A DNA stretch of 55,946 bases, from NCBI RefSeq assembly GCF_014647515.1, contig NZ_BMPI01000045.1:41554-97499 (forward strand), read 5' to 3'. Under the pieces are notes generated by a model that worked only from the letters and a program-made list of their open reading frames with translations, was not told the DNA's origin and searched no databases. Shown piece by piece: positions 24,265 through 32,757 of this stretch (position 1 is the first letter of the stretch; every line of letters begins with the position of its first letter). This DNA is from Dactylosporangium sucinum (GTDB lineage Bacteria > Actinomycetota > Actinomycetes > Mycobacteriales > Micromonosporaceae). The position numbers and the translations under genes were made by a program.

Positions 24265-24753
24265 GTGGAGGACTTCGAGTCGTACGTGAGCGTCGCCTGG
24301 CCGCGCCTGCTGCGGTCGGCGTGGCTGCTCACCAACGACTGGCACAAGGCCGAGGACCTCGTGCAGACGGTGCTGGCCCGCGCCTACGGCCGCTGGGCGC
24401 GCATCCGCGACGGTTCGCCGGACGCCTACCTGCGGGCGATGCTGGCCACGACGTACCTCAGCTGGTGGCGCCGCCGCTGGCGGGGTGAGGTGCCGACCGA
24501 GCGCCTGCCGGAGCCGCCGGCGGCGCCCGACCCGCACGGCCAGGTCGAACTGCGGCACGTGGTGGTGGAGGCGCTGGCCCGCCTGCCCCGCCAGCAGCGG
24601 GCGGTGTTGATGCTGCGGTACCTCGGGGACTTCACCGAGGAGGCGACCGCGCGCACGCTGGGCATGAAGGCCGGAACGGTGAAGTCCCACACGGCTCGCG
24701 CCCTGGCCGCGCTCCGCCAGGACCGGCACCTGTCGGAGGCGGTCGACCGATGA
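24265..24753 (+). CDS. SigE family ECF sigma factor
   Basis: 162 residues from GTG 24265. FESYVSVAWPRLLRSAWLLT and HKAEDLVQTVLARAYGRW are the region 2 signatures of the actinobacterial SigE family. LPRQQRAVLMLRYLGDFTEEATA and KAGTVKSHTARALAALR form region 4. The ATGA overlap with the next gene (24750) couples it to a membrane partner. The gene begins only six bases after the MerR gene, which may therefore provide the transcript. Confidence 0.93.
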   Translation: MEDFESYVSVAWPRLLRSAWLLTNDWHKAEDLVQTVLARAYGRWARIRDGSPDAYLRAMLATTYLSWWRRRWRGEVPTERLPEPPAAPDPHGQVELRHVVVEALARLPRQQRAVLMLRYLGDFTEEATARTLGMKAGTVKSHTARALAALRQDRHLSEAVDR

Positions 24754-25622
24754 GCCACGACGACTTGCGCGACCTCGTCGAACGCGCGGTTCCAGAGGTA
24801 CCGGCGGAGCTGCTCACGCCGCCGACGACGCGGATCATCCACGCCGCGGCCCGCCGGCGCCGCCGGACGGCCTGGACCGCGACCGGCGCGGCCGGCGCCG
24901 TGCTGGCCGTGCTCGCCGCCGCGGCCGTCCTGCGCCCCGCCCCGGCGCCGCCGATCGAGGTCCCGCCGCCGTCGCCCAGCGGCGGCCCGCTGGAGGTCGT
25001 CGCCCAGGTCGGGTGGCAGGTGGCGCGGGTCGCCCGCGACGGCCGCTCGGTCCGCCTGTACGTGGACCAGCCGCCGGACCTGTGCGCCGAGTTCGGTCCG
25101 CTGACCGCGGTGGTCGACGAGTCCGACGAGCACGTGACGCTGACCGCCACGGGCGGCAACCTGGTCGAGGTGTCCTGCGAGCCCGGCTCGGGCCCGGCCA
25201 CGGCCGAGGTCCGTGCCACCCTGGACCGGCCGCTCGGCGACCGCGCGCTCGAGGACGGCTCGGCGCCGGGCCGCGACCGCCTGGTCGTCCGCGAGGCCGA
25301 CCTGCCGTCGTTCACGGGCTGGACCGCGATTCCGGCCACGTACCGGTCGCTGCCGGGCACGTCGTTCCCGTTCGGCTACACCCGGGCCGGCGGTCCCGAC
25401 CTGCGCTTCGAGGCGTTCCTGACCCCGCCGGCGCGCTCGGCGCCGGCCGGCACGGTGAAGCTGGGCTCGCGGACCGGCACGGTGTATCCCACGGGCGACT
25501 GGTTCGAGGTGCTGTGGGAGGCGCACGGCGTCACGTACTCGTTCGCGGCCCAGCCGGCGGAGGGCCAGCGCCTGGAAAAGGCGCAGTTCGAGCAGCTGAT
25601 CCGTGATATGACGTGGCCGTGA
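24750..25622 (+). CDS. Membrane-anchored partner of the SigE-type sigma factor
   Basis: 290 residues with a short cytoplasmic N-terminus (residues 1-36, rich in acidic residues then RRRRR), one membrane helix (about 40-62), a Pro-rich linker, and an extracytoplasmic domain of about 210 residues that I do not recognise. It contains two Cys (in DLCAEFG and VSCEPG) that could form a disulfide. Genes in this position often encode anti-sigma factors; the usual zinc-binding HxxxCxxC motif is absent, so the role is inferred from context only. Confidence 0.75.
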   Translation: MSHDDLRDLVERAVPEVPAELLTPPTTRIIHAAARRRRRTAWTATGAAGAVLAVLAAAAVLRPAPAPPIEVPPPSPSGGPLEVVAQVGWQVARVARDGRSVRLYVDQPPDLCAEFGPLTAVVDESDEHVTLTATGGNLVEVSCEPGSGPATAEVRATLDRPLGDRALEDGSAPGRDRLVVREADLPSFTGWTAIPATYRSLPGTSFPFGYTRAGGPDLRFEAFLTPPARSAPAGTVKLGSRTGTVYPTGDWFEVLWEAHGVTYSFAAQPAEGQRLEKAQFEQLIRDMTWP

Positions 25623-26176
25623 CGACCCCCCGCATCACGCTCGCGACCCCTGCCGACCGCCCCGCCGCCGTGGCCACGTTCGTGGCCGCGTTCGAGTCCG
25701 ACCCGGCGATCCGCTACTTCCTGCCGTCCCCGTCGACGTACGAGTCGGAGGCGTCGGCGCTGGCCGCGTCCCTGTTCGACCCGCGGGTGACGCGGGGCAC
25801 GGTCTGGCTGGCGGACGGCGGCGCGGCGGTGGCGATGTGGGACGGTCCGGCGACGGCGCGGCACGGGGAGCCCCCGGCGACGGACGACCGCTGGGGCCGC
25901 TACCAGTCGACGGTCCACGCGGCGCTGCCGGCGTTTCCGCACTGGTACCTGGGCGTGCTGGCCACCGACCCGGCCGCCCGCGGCCGGCGCCTGGGCCGGA
26001 CGGTGATGGCGGAAGGTTTGGCGCGGGCGGACGCGGACGGCCTGCCGTCGTACCTGGAGACGTCGAACCCGGCCAACGTGGAGGTCTACCGGTCGGTCGG
26101 CTTCGAGGTGGAGCATGACCTGCGGGTGGACGACCTCCCGGTCTGGATCATGTCCCGCCCACCGACGCCGTCCTGA
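25619..26176 (+). CDS. GNAT family N-acetyltransferase
   Basis: 185 residues from GTG 25619, which overlaps the previous stop as GTGA; GTG 25613 is an alternative. YLGVLATDPAARGRRLGRTVMAEGLARADADG has the acetyl-CoA loop (AARGRRLG), followed by PSYLETSNPANVEVYRSVGFEV as the C-terminal GNAT strand-helix. The acceptor is unknown. It is translationally coupled to the sigma factor operon, so the activity may be part of the same response. Confidence 0.9.
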   Translation: MTTPRITLATPADRPAAVATFVAAFESDPAIRYFLPSPSTYESEASALAASLFDPRVTRGTVWLADGGAAVAMWDGPATARHGEPPATDDRWGRYQSTVHAALPAFPHWYLGVLATDPAARGRRLGRTVMAEGLARADADGLPSYLETSNPANVEVYRSVGFEVEHDLRVDDLPVWIMSRPPTPS

Positions 26177-26195
26177 CACCCACCCGGGCAGCGCG

Positions 26196-26231
26196 GCGCT
26201 CTCGTAGCGGCCCGCGCCGCTACGAGAGCGC
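26196..26231. terminator. Bidirectional terminator-like hairpin
   Basis: GCGCTCTCGTAGCGGC (26196-26211) and its exact reverse complement (26216-26231) enclose a four-base loop. It stands between the convergent GNAT and FMN reductase genes, the usual place for a shared terminator. Confidence 0.85.
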
Positions 26232-26283
26232 GGGATGCTGGTCCCCGCCTCACCCGGGACCAGATCGCCGCCGCCCGGTACTT

Positions 26284-26886
26284 CTAGGCGCCCCTGAGCA
26301 GATCGTCGAACGTCGTCGTCAGCGCGAACGGGTCGGCCACCGTCGCCGGCTCGCGGGCCGCGACCAGGGCGGCCAGCTCGCCGCCGGCCCGGCCGATGCG
26401 CTGATGCAGCGTCCCCTCGTGGCCCCAGTCCTCGGTGGCCGCGAAGACACTGGTCGGGGCGACGACGGCGTGGAGGTACGTGAACATCGGCCGCAGCGCG
26501 TGCTCGATCGCGAGCGAGTGCCGGGCCGTCCCGCCCGTCGCGCCGAGCAGCACCGGCTTGTCGTCGAGCACGCCGTCGTCGAGCACGTCGAAGAACGACT
26601 TGAACAGGCCGCTGTACGACGCGTTGAAGATCGGGCTGACCGCGATCAGGCCGTCGGCCCCGGCGACCGCGTCGAGGGCGTCCTTGAGCGCGGGCGACGG
26701 AAAGCCGGTGAGCAGGTGGTCGGTGACGTCGTGCGCGACGTCGCGCAGCTCGACCGCCCGGACCTCGACCTCCTCGCCGCGGGCCGCGAGCGCGGCGCGG
26801 GCCGCCTCGGCGAGCCGGTCGGCGAGCAGCCGCGTCGACGACGGGTTGCTCAGCCCGGCGGAGACCGCCACGAGCCTGCGCGTCAT
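26284..26886 (-). CDS. NAD(P)H-dependent FMN reductase (CE1759-type)
   Basis: 200 residues with a flavodoxin-like fold. VSAGLSNPSSTRLLADRL at the N-terminus is the phosphate-binding loop for FMN, SPIFNASYSGLFKSFFDVLDD is the conserved middle motif, and GATGGTARHSLAIEHALRPMF is the isoalloxazine-contact region. Its ATG overlaps the LLM oxidoreductase stop (ATGA). In this arrangement it supplies reduced FMN to the monooxygenase encoded upstream on the same transcript. Confidence 0.9.
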   Translation of the reverse strand: MTRRLVAVSAGLSNPSSTRLLADRLAEAARAALAARGEEVEVRAVELRDVAHDVTDHLLTGFPSPALKDALDAVAGADGLIAVSPIFNASYSGLFKSFFDVLDDGVLDDKPVLLGATGGTARHSLAIEHALRPMFTYLHAVVAPTSVFAATEDWGHEGTLHQRIGRAGGELAALVAAREPATVADPFALTTTFDDLLRGA

Positions 26887-27974
26887 GCCTGCACCTTCTC
26901 CGCGTCGAGAGCGGCCTTCAGGGACTCGTGGGTGGGCGCGTCCGGCACGTGGGCCGGCCGCCCGATGGCGAACTCCTTGCGCAGCACCGGCACGACCTCC
27001 TCGCCGAGGATGTCGAGCTGCTCCAGCACCGTCTTGAGCGGCAGCCCGGCGTGGTCGAGGAGGAACAGCTGCCGCTGGTAGTCGCCGACGTACTCACGGA
27101 AGGTGAGCGTGCGGTCGATGACCTCCTGCGGGCTGCCGACCGTCAGCGGCGTCTGGGCGGTGAAGTCCTCGAGCGACGGCCCGTGCCCGTACACGGGCGC
27201 GTTGTCGAAGTACGGCCGGAACTCCCGCTTCGCGTCCTGCGAGTTCTTGCGCATGAACACCTGCCCCCCGAGCCCGACGATGGCCTGGTCGGCGTCGCCG
27301 TGCCCGTAGTGCGCGAAGCGCCGCCGGTAGAGGTCGACCATCCGCTGCGTGTGCTCCTTGGGCCAGAAGATGTGGTTGGCGAAGAAGCCGTCACCGTAGT
27401 ATGCGGCCTGCTCGGCGATCTCCGGGCTGCGGATCGAGCCGTGCCACACGAAGGGCGGCACCCCGTCGAGCGGCCGCGGCGTGGCCGTGAACCCCTGCAG
27501 CGGCGTGCGGAACTTGCCCTCCCAGTCGACGACGTCCTCGCGCCAGAGCCGCCGAAGCAACGCATAGTTCTCGATGGCGAGGGCGATACCGTTGCGGATG
27601 TCCTGCCCGAACCAGGGGTACACCGGCCCGGTGTTGCCCCGCCCCATCATGAGGTCGACCCGCCCGTCGGCGAGGTGCTGCAGCATGGCGTAGTCCTCGG
27701 CGATCTTCACCGGGTCGTTCGTGGTGATGAGCGTCGTGGCGGTGGACAGCTGCAACCTGGACGTCCTGGCGGCGACCCACCCGAGCATGGTGGTGGGCGA
27801 CGAGGGCACGAACGGCGGGTTGTGGTGCTCCCCGAGCGCGAAGACGTCGAGCCCGACCTCCTCGGCCTTGAGCGCGATGGTCATCATGGCCTTGACCCGC
27901 TCAGCGTCGGTGGGCGTCCGCCCGTTGGTCGGGTCCTGCGTGACGTCACCGACGGTGAACACTCCGAACTGCAT
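26883..27974 (-). CDS. LLM class flavin-dependent oxidoreductase (CE1758-type)
   Basis: 363 residues with a luciferase-like TIM barrel. FGVFTVGDVTQDP at the N-terminus, GLDVFALGEHHNPPF, LSTATTLITTNDPVKIAEDYAMLQ and GRVDLMMGRGNTGPVYPWFG are the family blocks. It presumably uses reduced flavin from the coupled FMN reductase to monooxygenate an organic substrate, which cannot be named from sequence. It heads the two-gene operon; its promoter must lie in 27975-28100. Confidence 0.93.
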   Translation of the reverse strand: MQFGVFTVGDVTQDPTNGRTPTDAERVKAMMTIALKAEEVGLDVFALGEHHNPPFVPSSPTTMLGWVAARTSRLQLSTATTLITTNDPVKIAEDYAMLQHLADGRVDLMMGRGNTGPVYPWFGQDIRNGIALAIENYALLRRLWREDVVDWEGKFRTPLQGFTATPRPLDGVPPFVWHGSIRSPEIAEQAAYYGDGFFANHIFWPKEHTQRMVDLYRRRFAHYGHGDADQAIVGLGGQVFMRKNSQDAKREFRPYFDNAPVYGHGPSLEDFTAQTPLTVGSPQEVIDRTLTFREYVGDYQRQLFLLDHAGLPLKTVLEQLDILGEEVVPVLRKEFAIGRPAHVPDAPTHESLKAALDAEKVQA

Positions 27975-28143
27975 CTCGCACGCTCCACTGTCTTCCGTGG
28001 GGCTGTTCCCCGCGTCCTGCGCGCTTCAACATAGCCCGGCCGCAAAACATTCCGCTAGTCAACAGTCAAGGATGGTGACTTTCTCGCGGGAGCTTCATGA
28101 CTCCGGTCCGCGCGCGCCGCCACGGTCCGCGCCGGCCCGCGAA

Positions 28144-28203
28144 GACGTTGGTCGATCTACCCTCAAGTTGATCTCGAATTCCGAGGGTAGATCGACCAAC
28201 GTC
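28144..28203. repeat. Long perfect hairpin (repeat family A, copy 2)
   Basis: The 21-base arm beginning GACGTTGGTCGATCTACCC (28144-28164) is exactly complementary to 28183-28203, with an 18-base loop. Its arm matches the hairpin at 22444-22501 apart from one base. The surrounding 27975-28265 gap has no gene. Confidence 0.85.
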
Positions 28204-28265
28204 TGTGCGGGAGCGGTCGCCGGGCGCCGTCACAGGGGGCGGCAGCCGGGCGCCGTCGCCGGGCG

Positions 28266-29051
28266 CTAGGAACCCGCGCTCTCGTAGCGGCGCAGGCCGC
28301 GGGAGAACACGATCCAGGCCACCACGGCGCAGTACACCGCCACCAGCGGCGTCAGCAGCCCGACCCAGACCGGCCCGTGACCGAGCACCACGCTCACCGG
28401 GAAGAAGCTCACGAACGCGAACGGCAGGACGAACCCCAGCGCGGCCTTGAGCGCCAGCGGGTACACCGAGAGCGGGAACCGGGCCAGGTCGCCGACCTGG
28501 TGCACGGCGAACGCGAACAGCGGGCTCGGGCTCTGCATCCAGAACGAGACGGCGTTGGTGGCCAGGTTGATCGCGACCTTGATCACGATCGCGCTGAGCA
28601 GGACGACGAGCGCGAGCCCGACCCGGCCGACCGACCAGGCGACGTCCACGTTGGCCAGCGCGAAGCCGAGCATCAGCCCGCCCGTCACGATGTTGCTCAG
28701 CCCGTTCATGCCGATCTGCATGCTGCTGACCTGGAGCAGGATCGGGTACGGCCGGACCATCATGTAGTCGAGGTCGCCCTGGTTGATCTGCCAGGCCAGG
28801 TTCCACATGCCCTCGAAGAACAGCGAGCCGACGCCCTCGGCCACCGCCACCATGCCGAACATCGCCACGACGGCCCAGAAGGACCAGCCGTTGATGTGCG
28901 GCACCTTGGCGAAGATGGCCGACAGGAACGCCACGTTGACGACCTGCATCATGGCCGTGCCGAATATCATGAGCCAGAAGTCGGCCTCGTACTCCAGCAG
29001 GGACCGCAGGTGGGCGCCGAGCAGCCGCCCGTACAACCGGATCATCGTCAT
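28266..29051 (-). CDS. ABC-2 type permease (DUF990-like), second membrane subunit
   Basis: 261 residues from ATG 29051, which forms ATGA with the preceding permease. Six hydrophobic helices are expected. YEADFWLMIFGTAMMQ, FFEGMWNLAWQINQGDLDYMMVRPYPILLQV and the C-terminal RRYESAGS are typical of the DUF990 family of ABC exporters. It works with the permease at 29048 and the ATPase at 29833. The substrate is unknown; such systems are often annotated as daunorubicin-type or viologen exporters. Confidence 0.9.
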   Translation of the reverse strand: MTMIRLYGRLLGAHLRSLLEYEADFWLMIFGTAMMQVVNVAFLSAIFAKVPHINGWSFWAVVAMFGMVAVAEGVGSLFFEGMWNLAWQINQGDLDYMMVRPYPILLQVSSMQIGMNGLSNIVTGGLMLGFALANVDVAWSVGRVGLALVVLLSAIVIKVAINLATNAVSFWMQSPSPLFAFAVHQVGDLARFPLSVYPLALKAALGFVLPFAFVSFFPVSVVLGHGPVWVGLLTPLVAVYCAVVAWIVFSRGLRRYESAGS

Positions 29052-29836
29052 CCCCCGTGGACCGTCAGTTGGCGAAGGGCGGTGCGGAACAGCGCCCGCG
29101 CCGCGTACCAGAGCACGACCGCCCAGCCCAGCTGCACCGCCACGAGCAGCAGCGCCTCGCGCCCGCTCACCCGGCCGATGAAGATAAGGGCGGGGGTTGA
29201 GGTCAGCCCGGCGAACGGCGACCAGGTGGCGGCCGTCGCGAGCCAGCCCGGGAAGTACGCCAGCGGCACCAGCGCGCCGGAGAGCAGGGCGGTGACCGCC
29301 TGGCGCGCCCACAGCACGCCGACGAAGTTCTCCGTCCAGAAGCAGGCGAGCGTGGTGAGGTACGACACGATGAACTTCAGCGGCACGACGAGCGCCATGC
29401 TGCACAGGAACAGCGCCAGCTCGGGCCCGTCCGGCGTCACCGGCAGCCCGCCGAACACCACCGCCAGCCCGGCCACGAGCGCGACCACCGCGATCTCGAT
29501 CCAGACGCCGCCGACGGTCTCCCAGAACCGGGCGCGCTGGTAGTCGACCGGCTTGACCAGGTCGAGCGCGATGAGCCCGGACCGGATCCGGGACGACATG
29601 CGGAAGTCGACGAACGAGCCGACGAGCGCGCCGGCCGCGAAGGCGACGAGCAGGTACCCCCGCATGTGCGCCCAGTCGAACCCGCCGACGCTCGCCCCGC
29701 CGGCGAGCAGCACCCGCCACACCGCGAGCAGCGCGATGAGCTGGAACGCGACCCCGCCGAGCGAGAGCAGGAAGCTGCCCCGGTAGGCCAGCGCACTGAG
29801 CGCGGTGGCCCGGGCGAAGGCAAGGTACGGCTTCAT
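29048..29836 (-). CDS. ABC-2 type permease (DUF990-like), first membrane subunit
   Basis: 262 residues from ATG 29836 with about six hydrophobic helices. MRGYLLVAFAAGALVGSFVDFRMSSRIRSGLIALDLVKPVDYQ (in words, the SSRIRSGLIALDLVKPVDYQ loop) is the conserved cytoplasmic coupling region, and FAGLTSTPALIFIGRVSG is the late extracytoplasmic motif. The start overlaps the ATPase stop codon (ATGA). Both permeases together are expected to form the heteromeric channel. Confidence 0.92.
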   Translation of the reverse strand: MKPYLAFARATALSALAYRGSFLLSLGGVAFQLIALLAVWRVLLAGGASVGGFDWAHMRGYLLVAFAAGALVGSFVDFRMSSRIRSGLIALDLVKPVDYQRARFWETVGGVWIEIAVVALVAGLAVVFGGLPVTPDGPELALFLCSMALVVPLKFIVSYLTTLACFWTENFVGVLWARQAVTALLSGALVPLAYFPGWLATAATWSPFAGLTSTPALIFIGRVSGREALLLVAVQLGWAVVLWYAARALFRTALRQLTVHGG

Positions 29837-30843
29837 GCGGCCGCGTCCAGCTGCAGCTCGCCGGAGTACACGCGGCGGATGACGTCCTCGATCGACGGCT
29901 CGTCGACGTGGAAGTCCACCAGGTTGGTCAGCGGCGCGAGCGCCGTCACCGCCTGCCCCGCGGTCATCGCGAACCGGTCGAACCTGACCGCGTACTGCAG
30001 GGGCGTCTCGCCGGCCTCGATCTCCGCCCCCGGCAGCGCCTCCCGCAGCTTGTCGAGCGGCACCGCGGTCTCGGTCTCCAGGTTGAGGATCCGCTCCCGC
30101 GCGAACGTGTCCTTGACGGCCTGCAGGTCCCCGTCGAAGATGATCCGCCCCTCGTCGATGATGACGAGCCGCCGGCAGAACCCCTCGATGTCGCCGAGGT
30201 CGTGGCTGGTGAGCATCACGGTCGTTCCCTCGTCCCGCACGGTCCGGAAGAACTCCCGCACCCGGTCCTTGACGGCGAGATCGAGCCCGATCGTCGGCTC
30301 GTCGAGATAGACGACGGGCGGTGCGTGCAGCAGCGCGGCGGCCAGGTCGGCCCGCATCCGCTGCCCGAGCGACAGCTTCCGCCCGAGCACGGGCAGCACT
30401 TCCCCCAACTCGAGCACGTCCTCGAACCGCGCCATGCGCTGCCGATAGGTGCCGTGGTCGATCCCGTAGATGTCCCGCAGCACGGCGAGCGACTCGGAGA
30501 CGGGTAGGTCCCACCACAGCTGCGTCCGCTGCCCGAACAGCACGCCGATCTTGTGCGCCAGCTTCACCCGGTCCTGCTGCGGTGACAGCCCGTCGATGCG
30601 CACCTCCCCGGAGGTGGCCACGAGGATGCCGCTGAGCAGCTTGACGGTGGTCGACTTCCCGGCCCCGTTCGGCCCGACGTACGCGACCGCCTCCCCGGCC
30701 TCGATCGACAGATCCACATGGTCGACGGCCACCTTGTCGGTGAACCGCCTGACGAACAGGTGCTTGACGGCCCCCCGCAGCCCCGGGTCCTTCTCCGGCC
30801 GCCGGAACACCTTGGTCAACTGACGTGCCTCAACGAGTGCCAT
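29833..30843 (-). CDS. ABC transporter ATP-binding protein
   Basis: 336 residues from ATG 30843 (MALVEARQLTKVF); a longer frame adds non-homologous residues. Walker A is GPNGAGKSTT near residue 57, the signature motif is LSLGQRMRADLAAALLH, Walker B is VVYLDEPTIGLD and the H-loop is TSHDLGD. The extra C-terminal domain (about residues 230-336) is common in this exporter family and contains FAMTAGQAVTALAPL. It is the first gene of the three-gene exporter operon. An AT-rich patch with the palindrome CGAAATTTCG at 30875-30884 lies upstream. Confidence 0.95.
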   Translation of the reverse strand: MALVEARQLTKVFRRPEKDPGLRGAVKHLFVRRFTDKVAVDHVDLSIEAGEAVAYVGPNGAGKSTTVKLLSGILVATSGEVRIDGLSPQQDRVKLAHKIGVLFGQRTQLWWDLPVSESLAVLRDIYGIDHGTYRQRMARFEDVLELGEVLPVLGRKLSLGQRMRADLAAALLHAPPVVYLDEPTIGLDLAVKDRVREFFRTVRDEGTTVMLTSHDLGDIEGFCRRLVIIDEGRIIFDGDLQAVKDTFARERILNLETETAVPLDKLREALPGAEIEAGETPLQYAVRFDRFAMTAGQAVTALAPLTNLVDFHVDEPSIEDVIRRVYSGELQLDAAA

Positions 30844-30874
30844 CGACTCCCACCCCCGTGCCGGTGCGCGCAAC

Positions 30875-30896
30875 CGAAATTTCGCGACCAAAATTA
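30875..30896 (-). promoter_or_regulatory. AT-rich palindrome and -10-like box upstream of the ABC operon
   Basis: CGAAATTTCG (30875-30884) is a perfect 10-bp palindrome, and TAATTT on the minus strand (plus 30891-30896) resembles a -10 element. No -35 is visible. This is weak but is the only AT-rich spot in the gap. Confidence 0.35.
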
Positions 30897-30999
30897 AGCG
30901 ATCGCGCCCGGCGCCGCCGCCCCATTTATCCGCGGGGCGGCTCGGACTCTGCCGGCTCGGGTCCGCTCGCGATCGTGGCGACCGACACCCGCCGGTGAC

Positions 31000-32604
31000 T
31001 CAGCGCCCCGCGGCCGCGACGACGAGCTCCTCCAGCACGTCGAGGGGAAGCGGGCCGTGGGCGAGCACCTCGTGGTGGAACGCCCGCACGTCGAGCGACC
31101 CGCGCGTGCGCTCGCGCAGCTCGTCGATGCGCAGCCGGCCGATCATGTACGCCAGCGCCTGCCCCGGCATCGCGATGTACCGGTCGACCTCGTTGGCGAT
31201 GTTGGTCTCCGACAGCGCGGTGTTGTCGCGCATGTAGGCCACCGCCCGGTCGCGGGACCAGCCGAGGTGGTGCACGCCGGTGTCGACGACGAGCCGGCAG
31301 GCCCGCCAGGCGTCGAACGAGACCATCCCGAGGCGGCTCAGCTCACTCGTGTAGAGGCCCATCTCGTCGCTGAGCCGCTCGGCGTAGAGGCCCCAGCCCT
31401 CGCCGTGGGCGTCGAAGTAGGCGAAGCGGCGGAACCGGGGCAGGTCGGCACGGGACTGGGCGACCGCGATCTGCAGGTGGTGGCCGGGCACGCTCTCGTG
31501 GAACGCCAGCGCCTCGTACTCGAAGCGGGGCCGCAGGTCCGGGCGGTACGTGTTGATCACGTGCGTGCCGGGGCGCATGCCGTCGGCGGACGGGGCGAGG
31601 TAGTAGCCGAGCACCGAGTTCTCCGCCTCGGCCGGGTCCATCTCGCGGACCGTGCACGGGGCGATGTCGTAGCCGGCGAACCAGTCGGGGACGGCCTCCT
31701 CGGCCCGCCGCAGCGCGTCGGTGACGGCGCCGACGATCTCCGCCCCGGCCGCGAACCGCAGCGCCGGGTCGTCGCGGAGCCGCCCCAGCACCTCGGCGAC
31801 GTCCGTCGTCCCGAGCGCCCTTCCGCCCCGCTCGGCGAACTCCTCCCGCAGCCGCGCCACCAGGTCCAGACCCCGACGGTGAATCGCCTCCGGTCCGAAA
31901 CCGGTGGTGGTGTACTGCTGGACGAGGGCGAGGTAGCCGTCGCCGCCGCCGGGGACGTGCCCCACGCCGGCCTGCTCCCCGGGCCGCGCGACCGGCAGCA
32001 GCTCGTCGGCGAGGACGGCGCGGAACCGGGCCAGCGCCGGGCGTACCGTGGCATCGACCACCGCCGTGGCCTCGGCCCGCACCGAGTCCCGCCGCACCAG
32101 CGGATCCCGCTGCAGGGGCGTCGCCAGATAGGCGTCGACCTGCGCGACCGCCTGCCGCACCCCGAGCGCGGTCGCGAACCGCCCGTCGGCGGCGGCCCGC
32201 CGGTAGCGATCGGCCCAGGCGTCGAAGTAGTCGCCGAGCTTGCCGAGCCGGGCCAGGTAGGCGTCGTCGGGGCCGGTCGCGGCCGGCACGGTCGAGATCA
32301 CCTGGGCGAACGGCCCGGCGATGCTGGCCGTCACCGCGACCTCGACGAGGCCGTCGTCGAGGGTCCGCTGCCCGTCACGCAGCAGCCGGCCCAGGACGGC
32401 ACGGCTGACGGGGTCACCCCCGTCGACGGCGTCCAGCCGCGCCGCCAGTCGCCCCAGCTCGGCCCGGTGCGCCGAGGCCGCCTCCCGGCTCGGGTCCGGC
32501 ACCTCCGCTTCGAACCCGGCCACGCCGAAGCTCCCGGCGAGGAACGGATCGGCCGCGAAGTGCCGGTCGAAGTATTCGTCGCCGAGCCCGTCGAGCGTGT
32601 CCAT
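31000..32604 (-). CDS. DUF885 family protein, putative zinc peptidase
   Basis: 534 residues from ATG 32604, which has GGGAGG nine bases upstream; ATG 32613 is an alternative. No signal peptide is seen. FHESVPGHHLQIAVAQ gives the HExxxGHH motif conserved in DUF885 proteins, and RFAYFDAHGEGWGLYAERLSDEMGLY follows with the second acidic ligand region (EGWGLYAE). The family is mostly uncharacterised, and metallopeptidase activity is inferred from the motif. The gene stands alone between the ABC operon and the divergent GH12 gene. Confidence 0.85.
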   Translation of the reverse strand: MDTLDGLGDEYFDRHFAADPFLAGSFGVAGFEAEVPDPSREAASAHRAELGRLAARLDAVDGGDPVSRAVLGRLLRDGQRTLDDGLVEVAVTASIAGPFAQVISTVPAATGPDDAYLARLGKLGDYFDAWADRYRRAAADGRFATALGVRQAVAQVDAYLATPLQRDPLVRRDSVRAEATAVVDATVRPALARFRAVLADELLPVARPGEQAGVGHVPGGGDGYLALVQQYTTTGFGPEAIHRRGLDLVARLREEFAERGGRALGTTDVAEVLGRLRDDPALRFAAGAEIVGAVTDALRRAEEAVPDWFAGYDIAPCTVREMDPAEAENSVLGYYLAPSADGMRPGTHVINTYRPDLRPRFEYEALAFHESVPGHHLQIAVAQSRADLPRFRRFAYFDAHGEGWGLYAERLSDEMGLYTSELSRLGMVSFDAWRACRLVVDTGVHHLGWSRDRAVAYMRDNTALSETNIANEVDRYIAMPGQALAYMIGRLRIDELRERTRGSLDVRAFHHEVLAHGPLPLDVLEELVVAAAGR

Positions 32605-32757
32605 GCCCCGCATCCTCCCACCGCCGGCCGCCACGAGCGGTGGCGGTAGTCATCGGTAAGTTTCGCTGCTCCCGCTGTACAAAATCGGATAAATACGACA
32701 GGTGGACCGCCTCCCTTCCGTCGGGCGCTCATGGTGCTCGATGGAAGGGAGACACAC

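Noticed and set aside
28276..28291. Second copy of the 16-base arm GCGCTCTCGTAGCGGC found in the hairpin at 26196
   Set aside because: It encodes the natural C-terminal RRYESA of the permease, has no second arm, and a 16-base match is possible by chance in GC-rich DNA of this length.
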